From Allobosea sp. (GTDB lineage Bacteria > Pseudomonadota > Alphaproteobacteria > Rhizobiales > Beijerinckiaceae): a stretch of DNA of 64,000 nucleotides. The translations under genes and the position numbers were made by a program. Where the stretch lies: the NCBI RefSeq assembly GCF_030695125.1, contig NZ_JAUYTP010000016.1, positions 352,218-416,217 on the forward strand. Direction: 5' to 3'. The notes beneath the pieces were generated by a model. That model made no database searches. It saw only the letters and a program-made list of their open reading frames with translations, and was not told the origin of the DNA. This document shows, piece by piece, positions 1 through 9,351 of this stretch; the first letter of the stretch is position 1, and every line of letters begins with the position of its first letter.

Positions 1-1
1 G

Positions 2-1162
2 AACGCCGATCGCGTTCGCGCCCTGGAGGCCGATGAAAAGCTGACCGCGGCCGAACGCGGCGCGCGGGCCGAGGCGATGGCCCAGGTCGTCGCCCAGGTC
101 GGTGCCGTCGTCGAGCGCGCCGCAAGGGGCGATTTCAGCGGCCGCGTCGCGGCCGGCGCGGTCGGGCCCGATCTGCAGACGCTCGTCGAGAGCGTCAACC
201 TGATCAACCAGGTCGTCGATCGGGCGACGGGCGAATTCGCGACGGTCCTGGACGCGGTTGCCGAGGGCGATCTCACGCAGGAGATCGAGACGGCCTATGA
301 AGGCCGTCTGGGCGAGCTGCGGCGCGCGATCAACGGCACCGTTCACAAGCTGAGCGCGACCGTCGCCACCATCCAGGCGACGGCCGCGCAGATCGGCCAA
401 TCGGCACGCGAGATCACGATGGGCGCCAACGACCTGTCGCAGCGCACCGAACAGCAGGCCGCCTCGCTGGAGGAGACGGCCGCGACGACCGAGCAGCTCG
501 CGGCGTCGGTCAAGCACAGCGCGACCGCCTCGCGTCGCAGCGTGGCGCTGGCGCAGCAGACGACGTCCATCGCCGGGCAGGGCGGCGCGATCGTCGCCGA
601 TGCGGTCGACGCGATGGCGCGCATCGAGCAGTCAAGCGGCAAGATCGCCGAGATCACCACGGTCATCGACGGCATCGCCTTCCAGACCAATCTGCTGGCG
701 CTGAACGCGGCCGTCGAGGCGGCGCGGGCCGGCGAGGCCGGCAAGGGCTTCGCCGTCGTGGCCTCGGAGGTCCGCACGCTGGCGCAGCGCTCGGGCGAGG
801 CGGCGCGCGACATCAAGCTGCTGATCGCCAGCTCGGGCGCGGAGGTCACTCAAGGGGTGGCGCTGGTGCACTCCACCGGCGAGGTGCTGAGCAACATCGT
901 CGCGTCGGCGAGCGACCTCTCGGGGCAGATCACGCAGATCGCCTCAGCCTCCGGCGAGCAGTCGAACGGCATCGACGCGATGGCGCAGGTCGTGGCGCAG
1001 ATGGACGAGATGACCCAGCAGAACGCCGCCTTGTCGGAGGAGAGTGCGGCGTCGGCGATGTCCCTGTCCGAGCAGATCGACCGGCTGAACCAGATGGTGG
1101 ACGGCTTCAGGACGCGCGATCGCGCGGCGGCGCGACCGACGCCGTTCAAGGCGGCTGCCTGA
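2..1162 (+). CDS. Methyl-accepting chemotaxis protein, C-terminal part
   Basis: Chemoreceptor signalling half; its start lies before the window, because the frame is open from base 2. About 386 residues are visible. A HAMP-like segment (EGDLTQEIE, near visible residue 90) leads into a long antiparallel coiled coil with the highly conserved hairpin tip ([14 protein letters not shown] and [16 protein letters not shown]). This tip binds CheW and CheA in the known family. Glu/Gln-rich heptads on both sides ([13 protein letters not shown]) look like methylation helices. No sensory domain or membrane segment is visible here, so the ligand cannot be inferred. It ends in a short basic tail without an obvious CheR-binding pentapeptide. 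Confidence 0.96.
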   Translation, partial: NADRVRALEADEKLTAAERGARAEAMAQVVAQVGAVVERAARGDFSGRVAAGAVGPDLQTLVESVNLINQVVDRATGEFATVLDAVAEGDLTQEIETAYEGRLGELRRAINGTVHKLSATVATIQATAAQIGQSAREITMGANDLSQRTEQQAASLEETAATTEQLAASVKHSATASRRSVALAQQTTSIAGQGGAIVADAVDAMARIEQSSGKIAEITTVIDGIAFQTNLLALNAAVEAARAGEAGKGFAVVASEVRTLAQRSGEAARDIKLLIASSGAEVTQGVALVHSTGEVLSNIVASASDLSGQITQIASASGEQSNGIDAMAQVVAQMDEMTQQNAALSEESAASAMSLSEQIDRLNQMVDGFRTRDRAAARPTPFKAAA

Positions 1163-1189
1163 GGGCGAGGGGCGGTCGCGGCGGCGGCC

Positions 1190-1470
1190 TCATCGCCCCA
1201 CCGCGGCGTGCGCCCGGTTGAGCGCCAGCAGGCGGGCGAGCGCCTCGTCGGTGGCGATCTCCTCCGGCCAGCCATAGGCGGCTGCGCGTCTCGTGCAGCG
1301 CCGCAAGCCAGCCCTGCGCGCTGGCTGTAGAGGTTGGTCAGCGTGCGCTCCTTGAGCTTCACCGCGGCCTCCGCGTTCGTCGGCAGGATGCGGTCGGGGT
1401 AGCGGCGCGGCGCCTCACCCGGCGCGGCGGTGGGCACGATCTCGACCAGATCGGGCGGCCTGTTCCCGCC
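1190..1470 (-). pseudogene. Remnant of a DNA methyltransferase C-terminus
   Basis: A decayed gene tail on the minus strand. One frame gives PDLVEIVPTAAPGE, RRYPDRILP and LKERTLTNLYSQR; a second frame gives GWLAALHET; a third gives AAYGWPEEIATDEALARLL followed by LALNRA and a stop at 1190. From memory this series matches the C-terminal end of YeeA/MmeI-type class I SAM-dependent DNA methyltransferases (the LTNLYN...AAYGWP...LLALN pattern). At least two frameshifts or small deletions fall between about 1290 and 1330, and everything upstream of about 1470 is missing. It is therefore a non-functional relic, probably of a lost restriction-modification gene. The family assignment rests on remembered motifs. 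Confidence 0.6.
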
Positions 1471-1549
1471 GGAACAGCGCACCGATGCGCCCGCCTCTAG
1501 GGTCAATTCATCGGCGAACGGATCGCCGCCCCGCCAGAGGATGAGCGTC

Positions 1550-1948
1550 ATGACCAAGAGCTTCACCAAGGTTTGCACCAAGACCGTCGCCGCTGCCCTG
1601 ACCGTCGCCCTGATCAGCGGTGCGTTCGTCTCCGGCGCGTCGGCCTCCGACCGCGGCTTCGAGGTGAAGCCGGTCAAGCAGCACAGCCGCAAGACGGCCG
1701 TCGCCGGGGCTCTGCTCGGTGTCACCGGCGCCCTCATCGGCGCGGCGATTGTCAGCAACCAGGCCCGCGCCGCCGAGCCCGGCTACCGCAGCTACGAGGA
1801 TCGCGACCAGCGTCACGCGGGTTACGGCCACCAGCGCCCGGTGCGCTTCGTCGAGGCCGAGGAAGACTGCTTCGAGAAGCCGATCAAGCGCTTCGACCGC
1901 TACTCCGGCGAGACCATCATCGTCGGCTACAAGACCATCTGCCGCTGA
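1550..1948 (+). CDS. Secreted small protein of unknown function
   Basis: 132 residues. It begins with a Sec-type signal peptide (basic MTKSFTKVCTK, then a hydrophobic run ending in SGASA-SD). A second glycine/alanine-rich hydrophobic stretch (about residues 48-66, AGALLGVTGALIGAAIV) resembles a glycine-zipper segment. The C-terminal part is polar with two cysteines (EEDCFEKP and YKTICR) that could form a disulfide. The start at 1550 is preferred over the in-frame ATG at 1541 because AGAGG lies about 9 bases before it. It is likely periplasmic or outer-membrane associated. I do not recognise a characterised family. Confidence 0.8.
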   Translation: MTKSFTKVCTKTVAAALTVALISGAFVSGASASDRGFEVKPVKQHSRKTAVAGALLGVTGALIGAAIVSNQARAAEPGYRSYEDRDQRHAGYGHQRPVRFVEAEEDCFEKPIKRFDRYSGETIIVGYKTICR

Positions 1949-1975
1949 GCGCCCGCCCTGACGGCGCGATCCGAC

Positions 1976-1993
1976 CCCCGGCTCCGGCCGGGG
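1976..1993 (+). terminator. Probable intrinsic terminator
   Basis: A GC-only 7-bp stem with a 4-base loop is followed by TTT, 28 bases after the stop of the secreted protein. The U tract is short, which is usual in GC-rich genomes. Confidence 0.55.
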
Positions 1994-2103
1994 TTTCGCG
2001 TTTAGCCCGAGGCGGCTTTGCGCAACTCGACAGTGGCATGCCGGGGAACAACGCACCGCCCCAATCGATTGCTCAGAGGACTGGGTGGTGAGGGAGCGGG
2101 CCA

Positions 2104-2346
2104 GTGCCGGATCGCCGCGACGCCGACCGTTTTCGGACCGTGCCTATCCATGTGGTGCTGGGCGCGTTGCTTGGCGCTGCGACCTATCTGCTGATCATCG
2201 CCTTCGATATCGGCTTCCTGGGCGGCCTGCTGGCGGCCGAGGCAGAACAGACGCAGCTCTTCCTGGTCATGCTCGGCATCTTTGCCGGCCATGGTGCGGT
2301 CGGCTCGGGCCTCACCGCCTTCTATCTCCTGGCGGCGCAAGACTGA
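2104..2346 (+). CDS. Small inner-membrane protein, unknown function
   Basis: 80 residues starting at a GTG with a purine-rich AGGGAG about 9 bases upstream. Two hydrophobic segments are visible (about residues 15-38 and 50-76), separated by the acidic AAEAEQTQ, so a two-pass membrane protein is likely. No motif points to a function. It may be co-transcribed with nothing else, since the next gene is on the opposite strand. Confidence 0.6.
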   Translation: MPDRRDADRFRTVPIHVVLGALLGAATYLLIIAFDIGFLGGLLAAEAEQTQLFLVMLGIFAGHGAVGSGLTAFYLLAAQD

Positions 2347-2405
2347 CGAAGGGGGCTCTCCTGGCGGGGACGAGGCGCAGCAGTCCGCCCCGAGGCCGCG
2401 GGTCC

Positions 2406-2558
2406 TCACTGGCATTCGGTCACTTTGCCGCCTGTGACGCGATGCGTCTGGCAGCGCGCCGCCTCGCGGCCGCAGGACGACGCGACGGCCGCCAGCAGGA
2501 GAAGGAGGCCAACCCTGAAAAGCCATCTCGGCGTCGAAGCCAGGATCCGCACCCGCAT
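2406..2558 (-). CDS. Very small predicted lipoprotein
   Basis: About 50 residues. A basic start (MRVRILASTPRW) is followed by a leucine-rich hydrophobic stretch and a lipobox-like VASSC. A short mature part contains one further cysteine (ARCQTHRV). The start at 2558 has an AGGG about 9 bases upstream; longer in-frame starts up to 2654 would add an unlikely arginine-rich leader. It lies head-to-head with the membrane protein at 2621. It could be a chance open frame; the lipobox is the main support. Confidence 0.5.
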   Translation of the reverse strand: MRVRILASTPRWLFRVGLLLLLAAVASSCGREAARCQTHRVTGGKVTECQ

Positions 2559-2620
2559 GCGAATATCCCTACCGGTCAGGGTCGATTGCAAACGGCTAAC
2601 GGTCATCGTAGCGATGGTCC

Positions 2621-2851
2621 ATGAAACGCGCCTTGATCGGCATCGGCGGCGCACTGATGCTGTTGACCTTGATCGCGTGGTATCTGCTCAGCGGCTTCGG
2701 CTGCGAGATGAATACGGCCGGCTGCCGGACCGTCAGACTGGATATGTCGCGCGATGCGCTGCGTCTGTTCCTGCCGCCTCTGGCGATCGGCCTCGTCCTG
2801 GTCGTCATCGGCCTGCGCAGGAAGCCTTCCCGTCGCAATCCCGATGCCTAG
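2621..2851 (+). CDS. Small two-pass membrane protein
   Basis: 76 residues. It has an N-terminal hydrophobic helix (about residues 5-26), a short loop with two cysteines (GFGCEMN, AGCRTV) that would face the periplasm, and a second helix (about 47-66) ending in a basic tail (RRKPSRR). The basic end fits the positive-inside rule. Its stop overlaps the start of the next gene by 8 bases, so the two are probably translated together. Function unknown. Confidence 0.7.
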   Translation: MKRALIGIGGALMLLTLIAWYLLSGFGCEMNTAGCRTVRLDMSRDALRLFLPPLAIGLVLVVIGLRRKPSRRNPDA

Positions 2852-3239
2852 GCGCCCGGCCGGAGCCGCGCTGGCCTGCCTCGTCGGGCTCTGCGCCGCG
2901 GGCACGGGGCTGAGCGCCCAGCCGCTGCCGGACAGGATCACGGGCACCTGGGCGCTGGAGCGCTCCGATTGCTCGGCCGAAGGCGCGGCCGATTTCCGGA
3001 TCGAGATCACGGCGACAGATGTCGTCTTCGCGGCCTCGCACTGGTCGTCGCCGAACTGGAAACCCCTGAATCAGGGCTGGCGCGCCATCGCGCGGGTCGA
3101 GGAGGGCGGAGCCGGCCGCCTGAAAGGCCGCCACGCGATCACCCTGCGGCTCGGCCGCGACGGCCGGCTGACGATCAACCGCCAAGGCGAGGCCGACATC
3201 GCCTATCACCGCTGCCCACCAGTGCCCCGGACGCGCTGA
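2844..3239 (+). CDS. Secreted protein of unknown function
   Basis: 131 residues with an N-terminal signal peptide (MPRRPAGAALAC..., cleavage likely after LSA). The mature part begins with PLPDRITGTWALERSDC, a pattern seen in small lipocalin-like or DUF-type periplasmic beta proteins where GTW opens the first strand. Two cysteines (SDCSAEG and YHRCPP) may pair. The start ATG at 2844 overlaps the stop of the upstream membrane protein and gives a complete signal peptide; the longer reading from 2754 does not. The assignment to a named family is not secure. Confidence 0.75.
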   Translation: MPRRPAGAALACLVGLCAAGTGLSAQPLPDRITGTWALERSDCSAEGAADFRIEITATDVVFAASHWSSPNWKPLNQGWRAIARVEEGGAGRLKGRHAITLRLGRDGRLTINRQGEADIAYHRCPPVPRTR

Positions 3240-3324
3240 CGATCGGTTTCGCCGTCGGCACGACCGGACGCCATCCCGACCTTGCCGCCGGCGCGACGGG
3301 AGCCTGTTGCAGGCCCCCCCTCAG

Positions 3325-3437
3325 CCCTCATCCTGAGGAGCGGGCGAAGCCCGCGTCTCGAAGGATGCTCCAGAGGGGGGCCGAGCCTCCGGAAGCATCC
3401 TTCGAGACGCCGCTTTCGCGGCTCCTCAGGATGAGGG
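3325..3437. repeat. Palindromic repeat, family A (copy 1)
   Basis: A 113-bp imperfect palindrome. The outer arms read CCCTCATCCTGAGGAGC and its complement, with an inner arm GTCTCGAAGGATGCTCCAG. It sits between convergent genes. Other copies are at 30961 and 32563. Confidence 0.9.
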
Positions 3438-3458
3438 GCGGTGTTTCCAAGCTGCGCC

Positions 3459-4073
3459 CTACCGCCCGGCCACCTCGAACAGCACCTCGTTGCGCCGCAG
3501 CGGGCCGGGCGTCCACGGGTCGTTGTAATAGGCGTAGGTCGCCTCGCCCTGGATCGCGATCCCCGCTTTCGCCAGCCAGGCTCGCAGAACCGCCTCGTTT
3601 TCCGCGATCAGCGCATCGGTGGCGACGCCGGAGAAGCGGATCGCGGCGCGGCGTGCGGCCGGGAGTTCCAGCAGGCGCACATCCTCGCCCGCCGCCTTCG
3701 GCAGGGTTTCGAGCGTGTATTTGGACGGCATCACGAAGCGGATCAGCCAACTCTGGTCGGCGGCCTGCGCCGGCGTCTGGATGACGGGTGCGGTCATGCT
3801 GACGGTGTCGCCTTCGCGGCTCTTGGCGAAGATGTAGCCGGCCAGAGGCGAGAACCCGGCGCGCACCGCCGCCTGGCGGTCGCCGCGCCGCGTCACCTCC
3901 GCCACGACGAGCGCGGGGTAGTCGCGGATCTCGATGGCGCCGTCGCGCGTGACCGAGGCGTATTTCGGCTGCTCGATCGTGCTCATCACATAGATCCAGA
4001 TCCCGACCGCGATCGCGGCAAGCCCGGCGAGGACGCCGAGCCCCGTGAGCGCCAGCATCTTGAAGGTCCACAT
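3459..4073 (-). CDS. SOUL-family haem-binding protein
   Basis: 204 residues. An N-terminal membrane helix (about residues 6-29) is followed by a SOUL/HBP domain recognised by YASVTRDGAIEIRDYPA near its start, then AGYIFAKSREGDTVSMTAPV and FVMPSKYTLETLP. SOUL proteins bind tetrapyrroles or haem; the bacterial ones are poorly characterised. The start at 4073 (MWTFKML) is chosen because the upstream extension to 4184 is arginine- and proline-rich and has no ribosome-binding site. It is probably anchored in the inner membrane with the domain outside. Conserved family, function inferred only. Confidence 0.9.
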   Translation of the reverse strand: MWTFKMLALTGLGVLAGLAAIAVGIWIYVMSTIEQPKYASVTRDGAIEIRDYPALVVAEVTRRGDRQAAVRAGFSPLAGYIFAKSREGDTVSMTAPVIQTPAQAADQSWLIRFVMPSKYTLETLPKAAGEDVRLLELPAARRAAIRFSGVATDALIAENEAVLRAWLAKAGIAIQGEATYAYYNDPWTPGPLRRNEVLFEVAGR

Positions 4074-4299
4074 CGTTTCGTCCGCATCGTCATGGTGGCG
4101 CAAATCCGCCAGGGGCAGGCCCCGCGAGGATCGCCGGGGCCGGGAGGACCCCGTCCATCGGAGCCACCGCGCCCAGCCTAGCACAGGCGCGACAGGATCG
4201 CGGCCGGCGATCGGGACATGACGTCGCGCCGGGCTGGGGCCGACCTGCTATCGTGGCGGGGTTGAGTCGGCCGCTTTCGGCCGCGGAGCCTCACGACCC

Positions 4300-5007
4300 G
4301 TGCAACACATCCCCAAAGGCCGCTTTGTCGTCCTCGATTTCGAGACGACCGGCATCAGCCCGGCGCAAGGCGCCCGTATCATCGAGGTGTCCGCCCGCGA
4401 GATCGTCGACGGGCGCGCCGGCGACGAGTTCGCGACGCTGGTCGATCCGGGCGTTCGCGTGCCCTTCGAGATCACGCAGCTCACCGGCATCACCACGACG
4501 ATGCTGGCGGGTGCGCCGGACTCGGCGGCGGCCATGGCAGGGCTGGCCGCCTTCATCGGCCCGTCCCCGATCGTCGCGCATAATGCCGGGTTCGATCGCC
4601 GGTTCCTCGATTATGAGGCCGGCCCGTTCCTGTGCGGCGCGCCGGTGCGCGCACTCTGCACGCTGTTGCTGGCGCGCCGCGTCTATCCGGGGCTCGACAG
4701 CTACCGGCTCGGCCGCCTCGTCGCCGCGTTCGGCATCAGGACCTCCGGCACGCTGCACCGCGCCAGCGCCGACACCTTCGTCACCGCGCATCTGTTCGAC
4801 CGGATCTGCGCCGATGCCCGGGCCCGCTGCGGATCGCCCTGGGTCGATGACGACGTGCTGCACAAGCTCCAGCGCGTCAGGATCGCCGGCGCGCATGACT
4901 GGCTGGCGGCCTGGGGCAAGCCGGTCGGTGCTGCGGCCGTCGCCGGGCCGGGGTTGCTTCGGCGCGACGGCGCGGACATCCTGCCCCGTGCAGCCGGGGC
5001 GCGGTGA
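4300..5007 (+). CDS. DnaQ-like 3'-5' exonuclease (DEDDh)
   Basis: 235 residues. The exonuclease fold of the DNA polymerase III epsilon family fills the N-terminal 170 residues: Exo I with Asp13 and Glu15 (VLDFETTG), Exo II with Asp99 (HNAGFD) and Exo III with His153 and Asp158 (HRASAD), the full DEDDh set. The start codon is GTG. The last 60 residues carry no recognisable domain. A role in degrading or proofreading nucleic acid 3' ends follows from the family; the true substrate is unknown. Two small genes follow on the same strand with gaps of 54 and 30 bases. Confidence 0.92.
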   Translation: MQHIPKGRFVVLDFETTGISPAQGARIIEVSAREIVDGRAGDEFATLVDPGVRVPFEITQLTGITTTMLAGAPDSAAAMAGLAAFIGPSPIVAHNAGFDRRFLDYEAGPFLCGAPVRALCTLLLARRVYPGLDSYRLGRLVAAFGIRTSGTLHRASADTFVTAHLFDRICADARARCGSPWVDDDVLHKLQRVRIAGAHDWLAAWGKPVGAAAVAGPGLLRRDGADILPRAAGAR

Positions 5008-5061
5008 TCCGCGGCCCGCGACAATGGTACGCGACAATGGCCTGAGGCAGGGGACGAGGCG

Positions 5062-5295
5062 ATGGCGACGAGCGATGGCGATAAGGCGAGACTGGCTCTG
5101 GACGTCTTCGCCCATTTCGAGACCGAGCCGGGCGAATTGCTGGCGGCCGGCAACCTCTTGTCGATCGCGGCGATGAATGGCTGGGAGACCACCGCGGTCG
5201 TGGCGAGCTACGAGCACGGCAAGGCGCTGGGCTGGTTCGAGGACGGGCCCAATGGCACGGTCACGATCACGCCGGCCGGGCGCTCGCAGATCTGA
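5062..5295 (+). CDS. Small conserved-looking protein, possible winged-helix
   Basis: 77 residues, acidic, without a signal or membrane segment. The order helix (ALDVFAHFETEPGELL), helix (LLSIAAMNG) and a C-terminal beta hairpin (GWFEDGPNGTVTITPAG) resembles a small winged helix, but this is a visual judgement only. It lies between the exonuclease and the HEAGH protein on the same strand, suggesting one transcript. Confidence 0.7.
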   Translation: MATSDGDKARLALDVFAHFETEPGELLAAGNLLSIAAMNGWETTAVVASYEHGKALGWFEDGPNGTVTITPAGRSQI

Positions 5296-5325
5296 CGCGC
5301 GCAGCGCCCGGCGCAGACACGGGAC

Positions 5326-5874
5326 ATGATGCCGAGCCTCGACGCGATTCCCCCTGCGATCCGCCGCGCGGCCTGCGCCTTTCACGAGGCCGGCCATATC
5401 GTCGTCGGCTGGCATCATGGCCGCGCCATCACCCATGCCTGGCTGCGCCCACCGCACGGCGTCTCCGGTGAGACCTGCTTTGCGCCCTATCACCGCGGCT
5501 TCCAGCCTGATCGGGCGGGCGATCGGCGGCGCGCCGAGGTCGAGATCACGATCCTGAGCGCCGGCCATTGCGGCGAGATGATCTACTGGAACGAGGGGCC
5601 GGGGCTGAAGTGGTATCCGGGCGAGCTGCATTCGCATGCCGATGATCTGGCCCAGATGCAGCCCTTCATCGCCCTGCTGCAGCCGCCGGAGGCAGGCCTC
5701 CTGCGCGCGCGCTGCACGAGAGCCGCCACCGCCATCCTCTACCAGCCGGCGATGCGCCAGGCCCATGCCGCGATCGCCGGCCGCCTGCGCGACGCAAGCC
5801 GCATCGGCGCCGACGAGGTCGAAGCCATGATGGCGGGCGTGGCGGGCGCCCAGCGGGCCCCGCCGGAGCGCTAG
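5326..5874 (+). CDS. Stand-alone M41-like metalloprotease (HEAGH)
   Basis: 182 residues. A zinc-protease motif HEAGH at residues 20-24 sits right at the N-terminus, preceded by a helix (AIRRAACAF), exactly as in the peptidase domain of FtsH (family M41). A later LSAGHCGEMIYW and HSHADDLAQM (Asp106 or Asp107) match the positions of the FtsH segment that supplies the third zinc ligand. There is no AAA ATPase domain and no membrane segment, so it is not FtsH. Stand-alone M41-like proteins are known from genomes and phages but are little studied. Substrate unknown. Confidence 0.85.
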   Translation: MMPSLDAIPPAIRRAACAFHEAGHIVVGWHHGRAITHAWLRPPHGVSGETCFAPYHRGFQPDRAGDRRRAEVEITILSAGHCGEMIYWNEGPGLKWYPGELHSHADDLAQMQPFIALLQPPEAGLLRARCTRAATAILYQPAMRQAHAAIAGRLRDASRIGADEVEAMMAGVAGAQRAPPER

Positions 5875-5901
5875 GGCGGCCAGGTTGCATGGGAAAAGCG
5901 T

Positions 5902-6000
5902 GTCATCCCGGACGCAGCGAAGCGGAGATCCGGGATCCATTCCGGAGCCTCGTCCGGTGAAGTGCCGGAATGGGTCCTGGGTCGAGCCCGCAGCGACCCG
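5902..6000. repeat. Palindromic repeat, family B (copy 1, degenerate)
   Basis: The left arm is typical (GTCATCCCGGACGCAGCG, then GGATCCATTCCGG). The right arm has diverged so that only CCGGAATGGGTC and scattered bases still pair. It lies between the convergent HEAGH protease and cytochrome genes. Confidence 0.8.
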
Positions 6001-6052
6001 GTGTTTCCTCTAAAAACAGCGTCGTTGCGCCAGGCCAGGGGCCCCGCTCGCC

Positions 6053-6421
6053 TCAGCGCGCCCTCAGGCTCAGCACATAGGCGATGACGTCGTCGGTCTC
6101 GGTCGGGGTGAGCTGGTAGCGCGGCATGTCGCCATGCGGCGTCTGCAGGAAGACTCGCAGCGACAGCGCGGTCTGGGACGCCATGTCGGCCACGGCGCCG
6201 AAATCGGGCGGCACCCGGGCGGGGTCGCGGCTCGCGCCGTCGATCGCATGGCACTGGATGCAGAAGGTCGCCGCCACCGCCCGGCCGGCGCGCGCATCGC
6301 CCATCTGCTGCGCCGCCGCTCCGGCCGTGCCCAGCAGCCCGAGGCCGAGCGCGATCAGCGTCTGGCGGATCGGCGCGCTGATCGGGGGCGGGGGCCGTCT
6401 CGTGGCGTTCGCGCGCATCAT
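6053..6421 (-). CDS. Class I c-type cytochrome
   Basis: 122 residues. A signal peptide ends near AGAAAQ. The haem c site is CIQCH at residues 54-58, and the axial Met is probably in DMPRYQLT near residue 99. The pattern VIAYVLSLR at the C-terminus is the usual last helix. A small soluble periplasmic electron carrier is expected. The first of two adjacent ATGs (6421) has AGGAG 7 bases upstream. It follows a second cytochrome gene by 32 bases on the same strand, so they probably form one transcript. Confidence 0.93.
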   Translation of the reverse strand: MMRANATRRPPPPISAPIRQTLIALGLGLLGTAGAAAQQMGDARAGRAVAATFCIQCHAIDGASRDPARVPPDFGAVADMASQTALSLRVFLQTPHGDMPRYQLTPTETDDVIAYVLSLRAR

Positions 6422-6453
6422 CGGGGTGCTCCTGAGGCCGGGGCGCGCCTGTG

Positions 6454-6876
6454 TCAGGACGCCGGCTTCCACCGGCGCGAAACGCGCCGGATATAGGCGA
6501 CGAGCCCGTCGGTCTCGTGCTCGATCAGCTTGAACTCGGGCATGCCGGGGTGGCGCACCACGGTGCCGTCGATCAGGACGGGGGCCGGGTTGCCGCCGGG
6601 GTAGCGTTCGGCGATCAGCGGAAAGGGCGGCGCCTTCGGGTTGGGGCTGGCGCCGGTCGCCTCGATCGCATGGCAGCCGCCGCAATGCTGCTGCGCCACC
6701 TGCTTGCCAATCGCGGCGCTCTCGGCATTGTCGGGCCGCTGCGCGTCGGCCGGCATGGCGAGACCTGGCGACAACGGCACGGCGCCCGCCAGCAACGAGG
6801 CGCAGACCAGGGCGAGCCTCGTCGCGCCGACGGCTCGGCTGGAGGGCTCGCGAACGTTGAGCGTCATGCGTGCCAT
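6454..6876 (-). CDS. Class I c-type cytochrome
   Basis: 140 residues with a long signal peptide (cleavage near AMPADA) and a haem site HCGGCH (CGGCH at residues 65-69 from this start). PGMPEFKL supplies the likely axial Met, and GLVAYIRRV is the C-terminal helix. The start at 6876 has GGGA 8 bases upstream; an ATG at 6867 is the alternative. It is first of the two-cytochrome pair. An FNR/FixK-like palindrome lies about 60 bases upstream, which suggests induction at low oxygen. Confidence 0.93.
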   Translation of the reverse strand: MARMTLNVREPSSRAVGATRLALVCASLLAGAVPLSPGLAMPADAQRPDNAESAAIGKQVAQQHCGGCHAIEATGASPNPKAPPFPLIAERYPGGNPAPVLIDGTVVRHPGMPEFKLIEHETDGLVAYIRRVSRRWKPAS

Positions 6877-6928
6877 GGCCAGGGTCCCGGAAGCGAAGTC
6901 ACGGAGCCCTTATCGCGCGCATGCGAAA

Positions 6929-6958
6929 GCCCGGCCTTGATCGAGGTCAAGACCGGGC
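6929..6958. terminator. Hairpin after the host-attachment gene
   Basis: A 12-bp stem with one mismatch and a 6-base loop lies 49 bases past the stop of the 7007 gene. There is no good U run. The same bases contain the FNR-like palindrome at 6937, so one or both readings may apply. Confidence 0.45.
6937..6950. promoter_or_regulatory. FNR/FixK-like box upstream of the cytochromes
   Basis: TTGATCGAGGTCAA, one mismatch from the TTGAT-N4-ATCAA consensus of FNR/FixK/Anr regulators. Its centre is about 68 bases upstream of the cytochrome start at 6876. That fits activation if transcription starts near 6903. Confidence 0.5.
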
Positions 6959-7006
6959 CTTCGGAAGACGTCGCGGGTCGCGCCGGGTCGCCGCGCCCAG
7001 CCTGGC

Positions 7007-7411
7007 TCACTTGTTCTGCAGCGCGGCCAGGAGGTCGGGCCCGTTCTTGCCGACCAGGTTCTTCGAAAGCTCGGCGACGAGCGCCCCTTCGAGCTGCTTG
7101 TGGTAGTGGCGGCGCATTTCGCCGAGCGTCCGCGGCGAGGCGACGACGACGAGATGGCTGATCTTGTGCCCGGTGACCTGATGGTTGAGCCAGGAGGTCG
7201 CCGCGGCTGCATGGGCGTCCTCGTCGATCTGGTGTCCGGTCGGGTTGGCCGAACTCGAATCCCGGCCACCGCCGCCGGCCTTGTTGTGCTCGTCGAGATT
7301 GGGCGAGGGCATTGCGGCGAGAACCGGGTCGGCTTCGTTGCCGCTGTTGCGGAACAGCTCGAACTGCTTCCCGTCGACGAGAGCGATCACGGCACCATGG
7401 GGGAGTTGCAT
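7007..7411 (-). CDS. Host-attachment family protein
   Basis: 134 residues. The order HGAVIALVDGKQFELFRNSG, then a disordered glycine-rich linker with HQIDEDAHA, then ISHLVVVASPRTLGEMRRHY and a C-terminal AELSKNLVGK matches the protein family annotated as host attachment protein in Agrobacterium and relatives (Pfam Host_attach). The name comes from an early plant-attachment phenotype and does not establish a role here; no secretion signal is visible. The start is set at MQLPHG; the 30 upstream residues are unlike protein. A perfect FNR/FixK box lies 90 bases upstream. Confidence 0.88.
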   Translation of the reverse strand: MQLPHGAVIALVDGKQFELFRNSGNEADPVLAAMPSPNLDEHNKAGGGGRDSSSANPTGHQIDEDAHAAAATSWLNHQVTGHKISHLVVVASPRTLGEMRRHYHKQLEGALVAELSKNLVGKNGPDLLAALQNK

Positions 7412-7500
7412 TGCGTTTCCTCGGCTGGGCCGGTCCAGGCTTCCGGAGAGGAGCGCCTGGCGGCCTGCTGCTTTGATCGACAAACGCAGCCGGCGCCGCA

Positions 7501-7514
7501 TTGATCCCGATCAA
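7501..7514. promoter_or_regulatory. Perfect FNR/FixK box
   Basis: TTGATCCCGATCAA matches TTGAT-N4-ATCAA exactly. It lies 90 bases upstream of the host-attachment gene (minus strand) and 167 bases upstream of pgm (plus strand). The nearer gene is the likelier target. Confidence 0.65.
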
Positions 7515-7681
7515 GGCGAAGGCTCCTCTTGAGGAAGGCTGCCTGACCCCGCCGCTCGACAGCCCCGGCATCGCCCGCCTAACCTGCGGCCGCATCCGGC
7601 CTCAGGTGTCAGACCCGGGAACAGATGCTTCATCCGGGCGTCGTAGAACCCGGCACGCCGCTACGCTTTCGAGGATCTGGA

Positions 7682-9331
<1,650 letters not shown>

Positions 9332-9351
9332 AAACATCGCCCAAAGGGTCC

